A DNA stretch of 64,000 nucleotides from Labrys sp. WJW (GCF_001676615.1 NZ_LYXZ01000030.1:1-64000); one strand, 5' to 3'. Shown: positions 52,681-62,355, counted from the first letter of the stretch. Notes: generated from the sequence alone by a model not told the origin. Translations and numbers: made by a program.

Positions 52681-55098
52681 ATGAAATTCACGCTTTCCTG
52701 GCTCAAGGATCACCTCGAGACCTCAGCCACGCTCGACGAGATCGTCGACACCCTCACCCGTATCGGCCTGGAGGTCGAAGGGGTGGAAGATCCTGCCAAG
52801 AAGCTCTCCGGCTTTTCGATCGCCTATGTCGTCTCGGCCGAGCAGCATCCCAATGCCGACAAGCTCAGGGTCTGCATGGTCGATACCGGCAAGGGCGAGC
52901 CCGTGCAGGTGGTCTGCGGCGCGCCCAATGCCCGTACCGGCATGAAGTCGGTGTTCTCGCCGCCCGGCACCTATATTCCGGCCAAGAACATCACGCTCGC
53001 CATCGCGCCGGTGCGCGGGGTCGAGAGCCGCGGCATGCTGTGCTCGGAATTCGAGCTCGAGATCTCCAACGAGCATGACGGCATCATCGACCTGCCGGCC
53101 GACGCCCCCGTCGGCGTGCCCTATGCCGACTATGCCGGCCTCAACGACCCCGTGATCGACGTGAACCTCACGCCGAACCGGCCCGATTGCACTGGTGTCG
53201 CCGGCATTGCCCGCGATCTCGCCGCCGCCGGCCTCGGCCGGCTGAAGACACCAGCCGTGCCTTCCATCGCCGGCGATGGCCCCTGCCCGGTCACGGTGAC
53301 GCTGGATTTCGGCGACACGCCCTCGCTCTGCCCCGGCTTCGCGCTTCGCCTTGTCAGCGGCGTCAAGAACGGTCCCTCGCCCGCCTGGATGCAGCGCCGT
53401 CTCAACGCCATCGGGCTGCGCCCGATCAATGCGCTGGTCGACATCACCAACTATGTCACCTTCGATCGCGGCCGGCCGCTGCATGTCTTCGACGCCGCCA
53501 AGATCGAGGGCGATCTCACCGTGCGGCGCGCCCGCGAGGGCGAGAGCATCCTCGCGCTCGACGGCAAGACCTATGCGCTCAACGATAGCATCTGCGTGAT
53601 CGCGGACGGCAAGGGCCTGGAATCGATCGCCGGCATCATGGGCGGCGAGCATTCGGGCTGCGACGATGAGACCACCGACGTGCTGATCGAATCGGCGCTG
53701 TGGGAGCCGCTGAACATCGCCCGCACCGGGCGCGCGCTCGGCATCAATACCGATGCCCGCTATCGCTTCGAGCGCGGCGTCGATCCCGCCTTCATGGTGC
53801 CGGGCGTCGACCTCGCCACCCAGCTGGTGACGGAACTGTGCGGCGGCAAGCCGAGCGAGACCCTCGTGGTGGGCGGCGTTACCGCCGCGCCCGAGGTCCT
53901 GGACCTGCCGGCCCACGAGGTCGCGCGCCTGACGGGCCTGTCGACCAGCCTTTCCGAAAGCGCCGACATCCTCGAGCGCCTCGGCTTCGGCGTGATCCGC
54001 AAGCCCGATGCGCTGGCGGTGACGGCGCCGAGCTGGCGCCCTGATATCGAGGGCAAGGCCGACCTGGTCGAGGAAGTGATGCGCATCGTCGGCGTCGACG
54101 CCATCCCGGTGACGCCGCTGCCACGCGAGGCCCATGTGCCGCAGCCCGTGCTCACCGTGCTGCAGAAGCGCACCCGCCTGGCCAAGCGCAGCCTCGCCGC
54201 GCGCGGCCTGATGGAAGCGGTGACCTGGTCCTTCATCGCCAAGGCCCAGGCCGAGCGCTTCGGCGGCGGCCAGCCGACGCTGTCGCTTGCCAATCCGATC
54301 GCCGCCGATCTTTCCGACATGCGCCCCAGCCTGCTGCCGGGGCTGATCGCGGCCGGCCAGCGCAATGCCGATCGCGGCACCGGCGACGTCGCCCTGTTCG
54401 AGGTCGGCCAGATCTTCCGCGGAGACCGGCCCGAGGACCAGAAGATCGCCGCCAGCGGCATCCGCCGCGGCCAGGCGCGCCCCGGCGGCTTCGGCCGTCA
54501 TTGGTCGGCGCCGGCAAGTCCCGTTGACGTGTTCGACGCCAAGGAGGATGCCCTCACGCTGCTGGCCGCGCTCGGCGCACCGGTCGCCAGCTTCCAGATC
54601 GTCTCAGGGGCGCCTTCCTGGTATCACCCCGGCCGCTCCGGCACGATCCAGCTCGGCCCGCAGAACATCATCGGCTGGTTCGGCGAACTGCATCCCTCCG
54701 CTTTGGAGGCGCTGGATGCCGGTGGCCCAGTGGTCGGCTTCGAGATCATCCTCGATGCCATCCCGGTGCCCAAGCCCAAGGCGACCAAGACGCGCGGCGT
54801 GCTGGCCCTCTCGCCCTTCCAGCCGGTCACCCGCGACTTCGCCTTCCTGGTCGCGCGCAAGGTCAGGGCCGCCGACATCCTCAAGGCCGCGCAGGGCGTC
54901 GACAAGAAACTGATCTCGGGCGTGTCGATCTTCGACATCTATGAAGGCAAGGGTATCGGCGAGGACCAGAAATCGGTCGCCGTCGAAGTGGTGCTGCAGC
55001 CGCAGGATCGCACGCTGACCGATGTCGAAATCGATGCCGTCGCCGCCAAGATCGTCGCAGAAGTCGGCAAGAAGACCGGGGCGACGCTGCGCGGGTAA
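52681..55098 (+). CDS. pheT: Phenylalanine-tRNA ligase beta subunit
   Basis: An 805-residue beta chain of the alpha2beta2 synthetase. Domains: EMAP-like tRNA-binding domain (about 40-150, starting FSIAYVVSAEQHPNADKLRVC), B3/B4 editing domain (about 210-390), B5 (about 395-470), catalytic-like core, and FDX-ACB anticodon-binding domain (about 710-805, SPFQPVTRDFAFLV). ATG 52681 gives the standard MKFTLSWLKDHL start. pheS, normally just upstream, is absent; a HicAB module and a LysR gene lie there instead. A hairpin follows the stop. Confidence 0.96.
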   Translation: MKFTLSWLKDHLETSATLDEIVDTLTRIGLEVEGVEDPAKKLSGFSIAYVVSAEQHPNADKLRVCMVDTGKGEPVQVVCGAPNARTGMKSVFSPPGTYIPAKNITLAIAPVRGVESRGMLCSEFELEISNEHDGIIDLPADAPVGVPYADYAGLNDPVIDVNLTPNRPDCTGVAGIARDLAAAGLGRLKTPAVPSIAGDGPCPVTVTLDFGDTPSLCPGFALRLVSGVKNGPSPAWMQRRLNAIGLRPINALVDITNYVTFDRGRPLHVFDAAKIEGDLTVRRAREGESILALDGKTYALNDSICVIADGKGLESIAGIMGGEHSGCDDETTDVLIESALWEPLNIARTGRALGINTDARYRFERGVDPAFMVPGVDLATQLVTELCGGKPSETLVVGGVTAAPEVLDLPAHEVARLTGLSTSLSESADILERLGFGVIRKPDALAVTAPSWRPDIEGKADLVEEVMRIVGVDAIPVTPLPREAHVPQPVLTVLQKRTRLAKRSLAARGLMEAVTWSFIAKAQAERFGGGQPTLSLANPIAADLSDMRPSLLPGLIAAGQRNADRGTGDVALFEVGQIFRGDRPEDQKIAASGIRRGQARPGGFGRHWSAPASPVDVFDAKEDALTLLAALGAPVASFQIVSGAPSWYHPGRSGTIQLGPQNIIGWFGELHPSALEALDAGGPVVGFEIILDAIPVPKPKATKTRGVLALSPFQPVTRDFAFLVARKVRAADILKAAQGVDKKLISGVSIFDIYEGKGIGEDQKSVAVEVVLQPQDRTLTDVEIDAVAAKIVAEVGKKTGATLRG

Positions 55099-55146
55099 GG
55101 CCGGCGGCCGCCACTGGCGCACCTGCCTGTGCTGTGGGGAAGAAAG

Positions 55147-55170
55147 AGGTGGGCCCGGCCCACCTTTATT
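55147..55170 (+). terminator. Probable terminator of pheT
   Basis: AGGTGGGCC-c-GGCCCACCT (55147-55165) is a perfect 9-bp stem with a minimal loop, followed by TTATT. The T-run is short, so strength is uncertain. Confidence 0.6.
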
Positions 55171-55245
55171 CGAACGACGTGGCAAGGAACTCCGGACCAG
55201 GGCGCATTTCAGCCATCAAGGCAGGCGCCGCCGCCCCCTCGCCGC

Positions 55246-56217
55246 TCAGGCCTTGCCGCCGGCATGGAGGACCGCCTGCAGCAGCAGCGACATCTGCAGG
55301 GCGATGAAGGTGTCGACGAGTTCGACCAGGCTCGCGTGGATCTCGACCGCCCGCCCCCCCGGGGCGTGCAGGGTGACATAGCCCTCTTCGGCCGCGTCCT
55401 CGAGCAAACGGCGGACATGGACACGCGAAACCCCGAAGCAATCGGCGACGGCACCATAGTGGAAATGGACAGTGCGATCCTTCAGGATCTCGCCCGGCAT
55501 TTCCGTTGCAATCAGCCTGAGCAGGATCTCGAAGCCAGCGTCGCGCGCCATGAACAGGCGCATCTCGGGCACCAGGTCGACCAAGGTGCCGTGCGTCAGG
55601 AAGTAATTGCTGCAGTAACGCGCTAACGCACCGAGAAAGGCGTCGTCGATCTCCACCCGCCGAACGGCGTAGTCGACCTGCTGCAACTGCGCCAGCGCCT
55701 GCAGATAGGGCGTGATGATCTGCTTGGCGAAGGTGATGCCGGCACGCGTCGCCTCCAGACGCTTGATGCGCTTGTCGCGCAGATCCTTGATCTGGCGCAG
55801 ATAGCCGGCCTGGCGCAGCAGGTTCAACATGGCCCCGATGCGGTTGTGCCCGGCCAAGGCATGGACGGTACAGAAGGTCTGAACATCCGCCACCGTGACA
55901 CCGGCCGGCGGATCGCCGGGCGAGGCCGCGAAATGGCGGCTCAGCACATAGGCACCCACGATCAGGCGTATCTCATCCGTCGCCATATGGATCAGCGGCA
56001 GATGGGTCTTGAGAATGGAAACATAACGTCGGGCGAAGAGGGTCCGCGTAGCTTTGAAGCCACTATGTGCCCTCAGGGCCTGGGCTTGTGCAATCACAGC
56101 TGACTGGTAATTCGGCGACGGAACGTCGAGTGGGTTCTGCAAACCGACATGGCTGGTCGTATGAATCTTGGCGCACTCCGATAGAGACCCTGCGCTTCTC
56201 CAAGACAACTCGGTCAA
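55246..56217 (-). CDS. Winged-helix transcriptional regulator (uncharacterised)
   Basis: A 323-residue protein that appears to hold two winged-helix units. One lies around residues 105-150 (VQTFCTVHALAGHNRIGAMLNLLRQAGYLRQI) and one near 245-300 (ILKDRTVHFHYGAVADCFGVSRVHVRRLLEDAAEEGYVTLHAPG). The second resembles a Crp-like HTH. The start is uncertain because the N-terminal 40 residues look atypical; an internal start is possible. Upstream lies an unusually AT-rich, gene-free region. No function is known. Confidence 0.65.
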   Translation of the reverse strand: MTELSWRSAGSLSECAKIHTTSHVGLQNPLDVPSPNYQSAVIAQAQALRAHSGFKATRTLFARRYVSILKTHLPLIHMATDEIRLIVGAYVLSRHFAASPGDPPAGVTVADVQTFCTVHALAGHNRIGAMLNLLRQAGYLRQIKDLRDKRIKRLEATRAGITFAKQIITPYLQALAQLQQVDYAVRRVEIDDAFLGALARYCSNYFLTHGTLVDLVPEMRLFMARDAGFEILLRLIATEMPGEILKDRTVHFHYGAVADCFGVSRVHVRRLLEDAAEEGYVTLHAPGGRAVEIHASLVELVDTFIALQMSLLLQAVLHAGGKA

Positions 56218-56329
56218 TCACCGCCTCTTTTGCATAGGCTTGTGGTGTAACAACTGAGGACAAGTAAGAAGACGCCCCGGATCGGCCGGGCATCCACTCC
56301 CGCTGCAACAACACATTGCAGCTTCACAG

Positions 56330-56640
56330 TTCCTATCATGTCGGTGAAAATTTAAAAGAAAATTTTACCCTGCGATATTGATTACAATACCTAATGAATT
56401 TTTATTGCTAGATCACCTAACTAAGTGGTAAATATAATACTTAAGTACTAAATTAGACGTAAGTTGAAAACGAACCCCAGAGGATAAAAATCCTTCTTCC
56501 AGAACACACCAATCCTATCAAGATAAAACAATGTCTAAATAAAATTTAATTGAACAAAATCATATACAAAAATAGATTATATCTAATTCATCGTGTTATT
56601 TTATAGTATTCTCACAACATTCCTAATTCATTACCAAGCG
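56330..56640. other. AT-rich non-coding desert
   Basis: About 310 bases are dominated by A and T (for example aaaatttaaaagaaaatttt and taaataaaatttaattga), in sharp contrast to the GC-rich surroundings. No open frame of useful length exists on either strand. It sits between the regulator (start 56217) and uppP (start 56943). The following part, 56641-56942, returns to normal composition and holds the uppP leader. It may be a silenced or regulator-bound control region, or a foreign scrap. Confidence 0.8.
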
Positions 56641-56942
56641 GCACGTTGATTCAGCGCCTTGAAATGTCTGCCACGAAAACCTTGGCAAGGTTGGGACGCG
56701 TGAGAATAACGGCATCGCGCGTGACTTAGACGCTGCGAAGGCCACGACTGCATCGCGAACCGCCCGCTTCTCGTGGGGGATGCCCGCACCGCTGCGTCAT
56801 GGTTACTGTTTGGTTATAACTCGCGCCTAGAATCACCGCGATTCCGGCTTCCGCCTCGCACCAGCGAGGCGCGGGCCGCTCCCATCATCCCGCACGGGCG
56901 ACCTGCGGCCGCATCGGCGCCCGATTCTCGCGAAGGCATCCC

Positions 56943-57743
56943 ATGACCCTGGCCAATATTCTGGAAGCGATCATCCTAGGCGTGGTCGAAGGCCTGACCG
57001 AATTCATCCCGGTCTCCTCGACCGGCCATCTCCTGCTCGCGGCGCGTTACCTGAAATTCGAGGGCGACGATTCCTTCGTGATCCTCATCCAGCTTGGCGC
57101 CATCCTGGCCTTGCTCGCCGTCTATGCCGAGAGGCTATGGCGCATCGCCACCGCCCTGCCCAAGGACCGCGAGGCCCAGCATTTCGTCCTCGGTGTGCTG
57201 GTTGCCTTTCTGCCGGCCGTCATCCTCGGCGTGCTGCTCGAACACAAGATGAAGCAATATCTCTTCAACGTGCCGGTGGTCTGCTACGCCCTGATCGCCG
57301 GCGGCCTGGTGCTGCTCGCCATCGAACAGTTCAAGATCGAAAAGCGCTTCTCCAATTGCTATGTGCTGCCGCTGCCGGTCTATCTGAAGATCGGCCTGTT
57401 CCAGTGCCTGTCGATGATCCCCGGTGTTTCGCGCTCGGGCTCCACCATCGTCGGCGGCATGCTGCTCGGCCTCGACAAGCGCTCGGCGGCGGAATTCTCC
57501 TTCTTCCTGGCGATGCCGACCATGGTCGGCGCCTTCGTCTATGAATTCGCCAAATCCTACAAGACGATGACGACCGACAATCTCGGCCTGACCGCCATCG
57601 GCTTCGTCACGGCCTTCATTTCGGGTTGGTTCGTGGTGAAGACCCTGCTGGATTTCGTGTCCAAGCGCGGTCTCGCCCTGTTCGGCTGGTGGCGCATCGT
57701 GGTCGGCGTCCTCGGCCTCGCAGCCTATTACACGATGGGCTGA
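56943..57743 (+). CDS. uppP: Undecaprenyl-diphosphate phosphatase
   Basis: A 266-residue inner-membrane enzyme (BacA/UppP) that recycles undecaprenyl pyrophosphate for cell-wall and LPS synthesis and gives bacitracin resistance. It carries both active motifs: GLTEFIPVSSTGH (residues about 20-32) and PGVSRSGSTI (about 160-169), with about eight transmembrane helices. Stand-alone gene followed by a bidirectional terminator. Confidence 0.96.
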   Translation: MTLANILEAIILGVVEGLTEFIPVSSTGHLLLAARYLKFEGDDSFVILIQLGAILALLAVYAERLWRIATALPKDREAQHFVLGVLVAFLPAVILGVLLEHKMKQYLFNVPVVCYALIAGGLVLLAIEQFKIEKRFSNCYVLPLPVYLKIGLFQCLSMIPGVSRSGSTIVGGMLLGLDKRSAAEFSFFLAMPTMVGAFVYEFAKSYKTMTTDNLGLTAIGFVTAFISGWFVVKTLLDFVSKRGLALFGWWRIVVGVLGLAAYYTMG

Positions 57744-57758
57744 AGGCGAGCTCCAACG

Positions 57759-57788
57759 AAAAGGGCCGATCCAAGGACCGGCCCTTTT
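57759..57788. terminator. Bidirectional terminator between uppP and the NDUFA9-like gene
   Basis: AAAAGGGCCG (57759-57768) and CGGCCCTTTT (57779-57788) pair perfectly around a 10-base loop, with A/T runs on both flanks, so it can stop transcription from both converging genes. Confidence 0.88.
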
Positions 57789-57813
57789 GCGTTCCGACTG
57801 CCGTTTCCGGAGG

Positions 57814-58803
57814 TCAGGCCACTTTGTTCTCGAACTGGCCGGCCTTGCGGAAGCGCCACAGATAGCTCGGCGCGATCGCTTCCACGGTCGCCGGCTGGAT
57901 GCCCAACCCTTCCAGCGTCAGGCCGGCCTTGCTGGCGTCCTCCGTCACGACATTGTCGTGGCGCAGCAGCGTGACCTGATCGCGCGTCAGGGGCGGCGTG
58001 ACCAGCCCGAGCGACAAGGTCCGCACCAGGTCGAACACGGTCGCCTGGACATTGGCGATGGCGAAAGGCATCGGCACCAGCAGGCGCTTGCGATTGGTGG
58101 TCTTGAGCACATATTCGAAGATCTGGCGCAGGGTCAGCACTTCCTGGCCGCCGAGCTCATAGGTCGCGCCCGGCTTCAGGGCGCCCTCAGCGCCGCGGGC
58201 CAGCACTTCGGCGACATCGCCGACGAAAACCGGCTGGAACTTGGTCTCGCCGCCGCCGATCAAGGGCAGCACCGGCGACATCCGCGCCAGGCCCGCGAAC
58301 TTGTTGAAGAAATCGTCATCCGGCCCGAACATCACCGAGGGCCTGAGGATAATGGTGCTCTCGAAAGCGGTACGGGCCGCTTCCTCGCCCTTGAGCTTGC
58401 TCTTGGCGTAGGCCGAATCGGAGCCCGCATGCAGGCCGAGGGCCGAGACATGCACGAAGCGCTGCACGCCGGCGGCCTTGGCAGCGCGGGCGATCGCGCC
58501 GGGGCCGAAAGCCTGCACCGCGTCGAAGCTGTTGGCGCCGTGCTCATGCATGACGCCGACCAGATTGACCACCGCCTCGGCGCCCTCGACGGCGGCGGCA
58601 ACCGACGCCGGATAACGCAGATTCGCCTGCACGCCGTGGATCTGGCCGACGGCCCCCGCGGTCATCAGATATTGGGCGAGATCCGGACGACGCACGGCCA
58701 CCCGCACGCGGAAGCCGCGCTTGGCGAGCGAACGCACGAGATTGCGGCCGACAAATCCCGATCCACCGAAAACCGTGACCAAGCGATCGCTGACTGGCGC
58801 CAT
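57814..58803 (-). CDS. Complex I NDUFA9-like NAD(P)-binding protein
   Basis: A 329-residue atypical short-chain dehydrogenase/reductase. N-terminal GGSGFVGRNLVRSLAKRG binds NAD(P)H. The sequence ANLRYPASVAAAVEGAEAVVNLVGVM and HVSALGLHAGSDSAYAKSKLKGEEAAR are typical of the alphaproteobacterial NDUFA9 (39-kDa complex I subunit) family. In alphaproteobacteria the protein supports respiratory complex I assembly or stability. The gene is not linked to nuo genes here. Confidence 0.9.
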   Translation of the reverse strand: MAPVSDRLVTVFGGSGFVGRNLVRSLAKRGFRVRVAVRRPDLAQYLMTAGAVGQIHGVQANLRYPASVAAAVEGAEAVVNLVGVMHEHGANSFDAVQAFGPGAIARAAKAAGVQRFVHVSALGLHAGSDSAYAKSKLKGEEAARTAFESTIILRPSVMFGPDDDFFNKFAGLARMSPVLPLIGGGETKFQPVFVGDVAEVLARGAEGALKPGATYELGGQEVLTLRQIFEYVLKTTNRKRLLVPMPFAIANVQATVFDLVRTLSLGLVTPPLTRDQVTLLRHDNVVTEDASKAGLTLEGLGIQPATVEAIAPSYLWRFRKAGQFENKVA

Positions 58804-58974
58804 TTGCTAGAAACCTTCGAGAATGGACGATTGGGTTTTCCTTAGCGCGGCAGGCCGGGACTGTATAGAGGCGCCGACGCTTTCGAGGGGATGACCGGGC
58901 GATCGCGCCCTGGATCACCATCGCCGAAGGCCGAAACAACGAGCGTCAGCCATCGACACCCATTGTTGCGGGGA

Positions 58975-59580
58975 TCAGAGCAATCGCAACCAATCGTGGC
59001 CGGGATGCATCGCCTCCAGGCAGGACCTGAGCCATCGCCGTTCCGGCTCCTCCAGTTTCGGCAAGGCATTGCGGAAATCAGCCTCATCCTTGTCGCGCTG
59101 ATACTTGGCCTTGAACAGAAGGACTGCCGCCGGCTTCAGATAGGGCAAGCCGTCATCCGTCATGCCGATCATCTCGGCCCTTGGCCTTCCGATACGAGGG
59201 TCTCGCTTATAGACCCACATTTGCGGGGTTCCCGGCTCGATCATCATGTCCGCGCGCCAGCATTGCGCCGCTTCGTCCCGACACCAGATCTGGAAAATGC
59301 CGTCCGGCGGCTCCTGCCCGTCCGGCAGATATTCGACGACTCCGTCCCCTGCCGTGTAGAAACGCATGCCCGCCAACGCCTTCCGAAACAAGGCGAGATC
59401 GCCGCGCAGCACGGTGAATTCGAGATCGTCGTGATCGCGGGTCTGGCGGCCATGCCAGAGGTCGAGCGCCCAGCCGCCCACCACGCACCAGGGCCTCGGC
59501 ACGCCTCCTATCCGCAGGGCCAGTTCCGCCGGATGCCAGGCGCGCCAGGCCTCGAGTGCCACATTGTCCTCCCCACTCAT
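58975..59580 (-). CDS. Nucleotidyltransferase-superfamily protein (aminoglycoside adenylyltransferase-like)
   Basis: A 201-residue protein. CVVGGWALDLWHGRQTRDHDDLEF is the GG...D-x-D nucleotidyltransferase motif, as in ANT(2'')/LinA-type and uncharacterised chromosomal relatives; RAEMIGM and LPYLKPAAVLLFKAKYQRDKDEADF complete the pattern. Chromosomal members rarely give resistance, so substrate is open. ATG 59580 is preferred; a start 8 codons upstream is possible. It is divergent from actS. Confidence 0.8.
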   Translation of the reverse strand: MSGEDNVALEAWRAWHPAELALRIGGVPRPWCVVGGWALDLWHGRQTRDHDDLEFTVLRGDLALFRKALAGMRFYTAGDGVVEYLPDGQEPPDGIFQIWCRDEAAQCWRADMMIEPGTPQMWVYKRDPRIGRPRAEMIGMTDDGLPYLKPAAVLLFKAKYQRDKDEADFRNALPKLEEPERRWLRSCLEAMHPGHDWLRLL

Positions 59581-59742
59581 CGAGCCACCCACACCTGTCT
59601 GCATCCTGTCCGGCGCCAGCCCTATTATGCCTCCAGGGGCGATGCAATCCGGGCCGCGACAATCCGCTTTGGGCTGCTCCGGTTTGGGCGCTATGGTCTG
59701 CCGCCGCCGCTATGATCACGAATGTGGCGGCACAGGAGAGTG

Positions 59743-61041
59743 ATGACCGCCTCTGTGATGCCCCATGATGGCCTCGGCCTCGATACGCTGCGCCTGGAAA
59801 CCCTGATCCGGCTGCGCTGGATGGCGATCGCCGGCCAGTTGGTCGCGGTCCTCGGCGTGCGCTACGGTCTCGGTTTCCCCGTGCCGCTGCAGGCCTGCCT
59901 GCCCCTGATCGGCGTCTCCATCCTGGTCAATGTCGCCTTGCGACTGCGCTATCCAGCGACCGAGCGCGTGGACCCGGCCCGCGCCGCCACCCTGCTCGGT
60001 TTCGATATCGTGCAGCTTGCGGCCCTGCTCTTCCTCACCGGCGGCCTGCAGAACCCCTTCTCCTTCCTGTTCCTTGCGCCGGTGATGATTTCGGCGACCT
60101 CGCTGCCGCCCCTGATGACCCTCGCGCTCGGGCTCCTGGCCATCGGCTGCGCCTCGCTGCTCACGGCCTGGCACCTGCCCCTGCCCTGGTTCGAGGGGAA
60201 AGAGTTCGACATGCCGATGCTCTATGTCATCGGCATGTGGTTCTCGGTGCTGCTGGGCCTGGCCTTCATCGGCGTCTATGCTTGGCGAGTGGCCGAGGAA
60301 GCCCGCCTGCTCTCCAATGCCCTGGCCGCCACCGAACTGGTGCTGGCGCGCGAGCAGCATCTGTCCCAGCTCGACGGCATGGCCGCCGCCGCCGCGCATG
60401 AATTGGGTACGCCGCTCGCCACCATCGCGCTGGTGGCCAAGGAGCTGGAGGTTGCCGCCCCGCCGGAAGGCGATTTCGTCGACGACATCCGCCTGCTGCG
60501 CAGCCAGGTCGAGCGCTGCCGCGAGATCCTGGGCAAGCTCGCCTCGCTGGGCGACGATGGCGGCACGCCCTTCGCCCGCCTGCCCCTGCCACTGCTGATC
60601 GAGGAAGTCTCCGCGCCGCATCGCGATTTCGGCATAGCCATCTCGGCCGAATTCCAGGGCCTGGAGGAGGATGCCCCCTCTGCCCCACGCAATCCCGGCA
60701 TGCTCTATGGTCTCGGCAATATCGTCGAGAATGCGGTCGATTTCGCCAAATCCAAGGTGAGCATCACCGCCAGCTGGGACGCCAAGACGGTGACCCTGAT
60801 CGTCGGCGACGATGGCCCCGGCTTTCCTTCCGAAATCATGGGGCGCCTCGGTGATCCCTATGTCACCCAGCGTCGCCCGCGCCTGCCGGGCCAGCCGGGC
60901 GGCGGCCTCGGCCTCGGCTTCTTCATCGCCAAGACGCTGCTGGAGCGTTCCGGTGCCGCGATCGCCCTGGCGAACCGCTCCTGGCCGGACAGCGGCGCCA
61001 TCGTCAGGCTGGAATGGCCGCGCGACGTCTTCGAACGCTGA
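59743..61041 (+). CDS. actS: Redox-sensing histidine kinase ActS (RegB/PrrB family)
   Basis: A 432-residue membrane kinase of the RegB family. It has six transmembrane helices (about 20-185), the quinone-binding heptad GGLQNPF, H-box AAAHELGTPLAT with phospho-acceptor H219, and redox cysteine C259 (SQVERCREIL), 40 residues after it as in Rhodobacter RegB (H225/C265). N-box NIVENAVDFAKS and G boxes GDDGPGFP/GGGLGLGFFIAKTLL complete the ATPase. ATG 59743 has AGGAG four bases upstream; ATG 59722 would add 7 residues. actR is 664 bases downstream. Confidence 0.95.
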   Translation: MTASVMPHDGLGLDTLRLETLIRLRWMAIAGQLVAVLGVRYGLGFPVPLQACLPLIGVSILVNVALRLRYPATERVDPARAATLLGFDIVQLAALLFLTGGLQNPFSFLFLAPVMISATSLPPLMTLALGLLAIGCASLLTAWHLPLPWFEGKEFDMPMLYVIGMWFSVLLGLAFIGVYAWRVAEEARLLSNALAATELVLAREQHLSQLDGMAAAAAHELGTPLATIALVAKELEVAAPPEGDFVDDIRLLRSQVERCREILGKLASLGDDGGTPFARLPLPLLIEEVSAPHRDFGIAISAEFQGLEEDAPSAPRNPGMLYGLGNIVENAVDFAKSKVSITASWDAKTVTLIVGDDGPGFPSEIMGRLGDPYVTQRRPRLPGQPGGGLGLGFFIAKTLLERSGAAIALANRSWPDSGAIVRLEWPRDVFER

Positions 61042-61705
61042 AGGCTCGCAAGGCTTCGTTCGGACAGGGACAAATCGCGTCCGCCGCCCAATGCGATTGC
61101 ATTCTCCAGATTATTTGTAAGACCTTTCATTCAAGAAAATGCATCAAAACAAAGACTTAACGAAAATTTGCGCTACAATGCCTCCAAGAATTGCTCACCG
61201 AGCCGTGAGAAAAAACGGGTGGAGGCCGCGATCAACCAAGTGGGAACAGCGAGTACTCCCAGGACTTGTGCCGGTCTTCTCGGCGCCCTGTCGCGACAAG
61301 GAGATGCGGTCGACATGCAGGTCGCGCCCCGCAGCAACGCGCGGGCTTCGCTGCTCGAATTCTTTCCGCGGGTTCTGATCGCATGCATCGTTACCCCGGC
61401 CACGCCCCATAATAATTACTGGGGATTGCAATCGGCGCATAACCGAATAAACGATAGCTGGCTGTCGCCAGTGAAATTTCTTTACTTTGCCGCTATAGTC
61501 CCCACTGTGGCGAACTGTCGCACCAAAGGAGGCGATCGGGGTCTTCGATCACTTGACCATATCGTCAGCAACGGCTCGGTCTGCGATGCGTTGCCGACGA
61601 TAGGGTCCGAAGGGAGCGGGGGTCTCGCGCCGAATTGGCGAGGTGCTTTCCCTTCACGCGAAACGGAGCCCCTTCGCTCGAACCAAGGATAGGTGAGTCC
61701 GCATT
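61042..61705 (+). other. actS-actR intergenic region
   Basis: 664 bases without a convincing gene. An open frame of 174 codons exists but has no family features, irregular composition and no ribosome site. The region contains a RegA-box-like sequence at 61507-61521 and is AT-rich around 61395-61500, consistent with a separate actR promoter. The first part (61100-61180) is also AT-rich. Confidence 0.6.
61507..61521. promoter_or_regulatory. Candidate RegA/ActR box upstream of actR
   Basis: GTGGCGAACTGTCGC fits the RegR/RegA recognition pattern GNGRC-N5-GNCGC of Bradyrhizobium and relatives, missing only the TT at positions 7-8. It lies 185 bases before the actR start and suggests that phosphorylated ActR regulates its own gene. 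Binding is inferred. Confidence 0.45.
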
Positions 61706-62248
61706 ATGGTTGCCCCTGAATTTCCCGATCGTTCACTCCTTCTCGTCGATGACGACAAGGCGTTCCTGCAGCGTTTGGGCCGAGCCATGGAAGCCAGGGG
61801 CTACACTGTCACCACGGCCGACACGGTCGCCGAGGGACTGGCGCAGGTGGAGGGCTCGCCGCCCGCCTTCGCCGTGATCGACATGAAGCTCACCGACGGC
61901 TCCGGCCTCGACGTGATTTCGCGCCTGAAGGTGAAGCGCCCCGATGCGCGCGGCATCATCCTCACCGGTTACGGCAACATCGCCACCGCCGTCACGGCAG
62001 TGAAGCTGGGTGCCTTCGACTATATCGCCAAACCAGCCGATGCCGACGACATCCATGCGGCGCTGATGGCCGATCCCAGCCACAAGCCGGAGTTGCCCGA
62101 GAACCCGATGTCCGCCGACAGGGTGCGCTGGGAGCACATCCAGCGTGTCTATGAGCTCTGCGGCCGCAACGTCTCCGAGACCGCGCGGCGCCTGGCCATG
62201 CACCGGCGCACCCTGCAGCGCATCCTGGCCAAGCGCGCACCGCGATAG
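61706..62248 (+). CDS. actR: Response regulator ActR (RegA/PrrA family)
   Basis: A 180-residue regulator that works with ActS in redox and acid response and in control of energy-generating genes. Receiver domain 1-115: acidic pocket VDDD (14-17), phospho-acceptor D59 (VIDMKLTDGSGLD), K109 (YIAKPAD). A Pro-rich linker PELPENPMS leads to the Fis-type HTH (RVYELCGRNVSETARRLAMHRRTLQRIL), the highly conserved RegA DNA-binding helix. Preceded by a candidate RegA box. Confidence 0.96.
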   Translation: MVAPEFPDRSLLLVDDDKAFLQRLGRAMEARGYTVTTADTVAEGLAQVEGSPPAFAVIDMKLTDGSGLDVISRLKVKRPDARGIILTGYGNIATAVTAVKLGAFDYIAKPADADDIHAALMADPSHKPELPENPMSADRVRWEHIQRVYELCGRNVSETARRLAMHRRTLQRILAKRAPR

Positions 62249-62355
62249 TTTGGCGCACTTTCACCTCCCATAAGACACTTCTAAGCACCAAGGGAAACAT
62301 CGCGCTCCCGCGATGCTTGCGCATCACATTGCATCCGGCTAGCCCTTTGGCGAAT

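Noticed and set aside
61168..61692. 174-codon frame between actS and actR
   Set aside because: No ribosome site, no family pattern, mixed composition and overlap with a RegA-like box and AT-rich promoter-like sequence. More likely non-coding.
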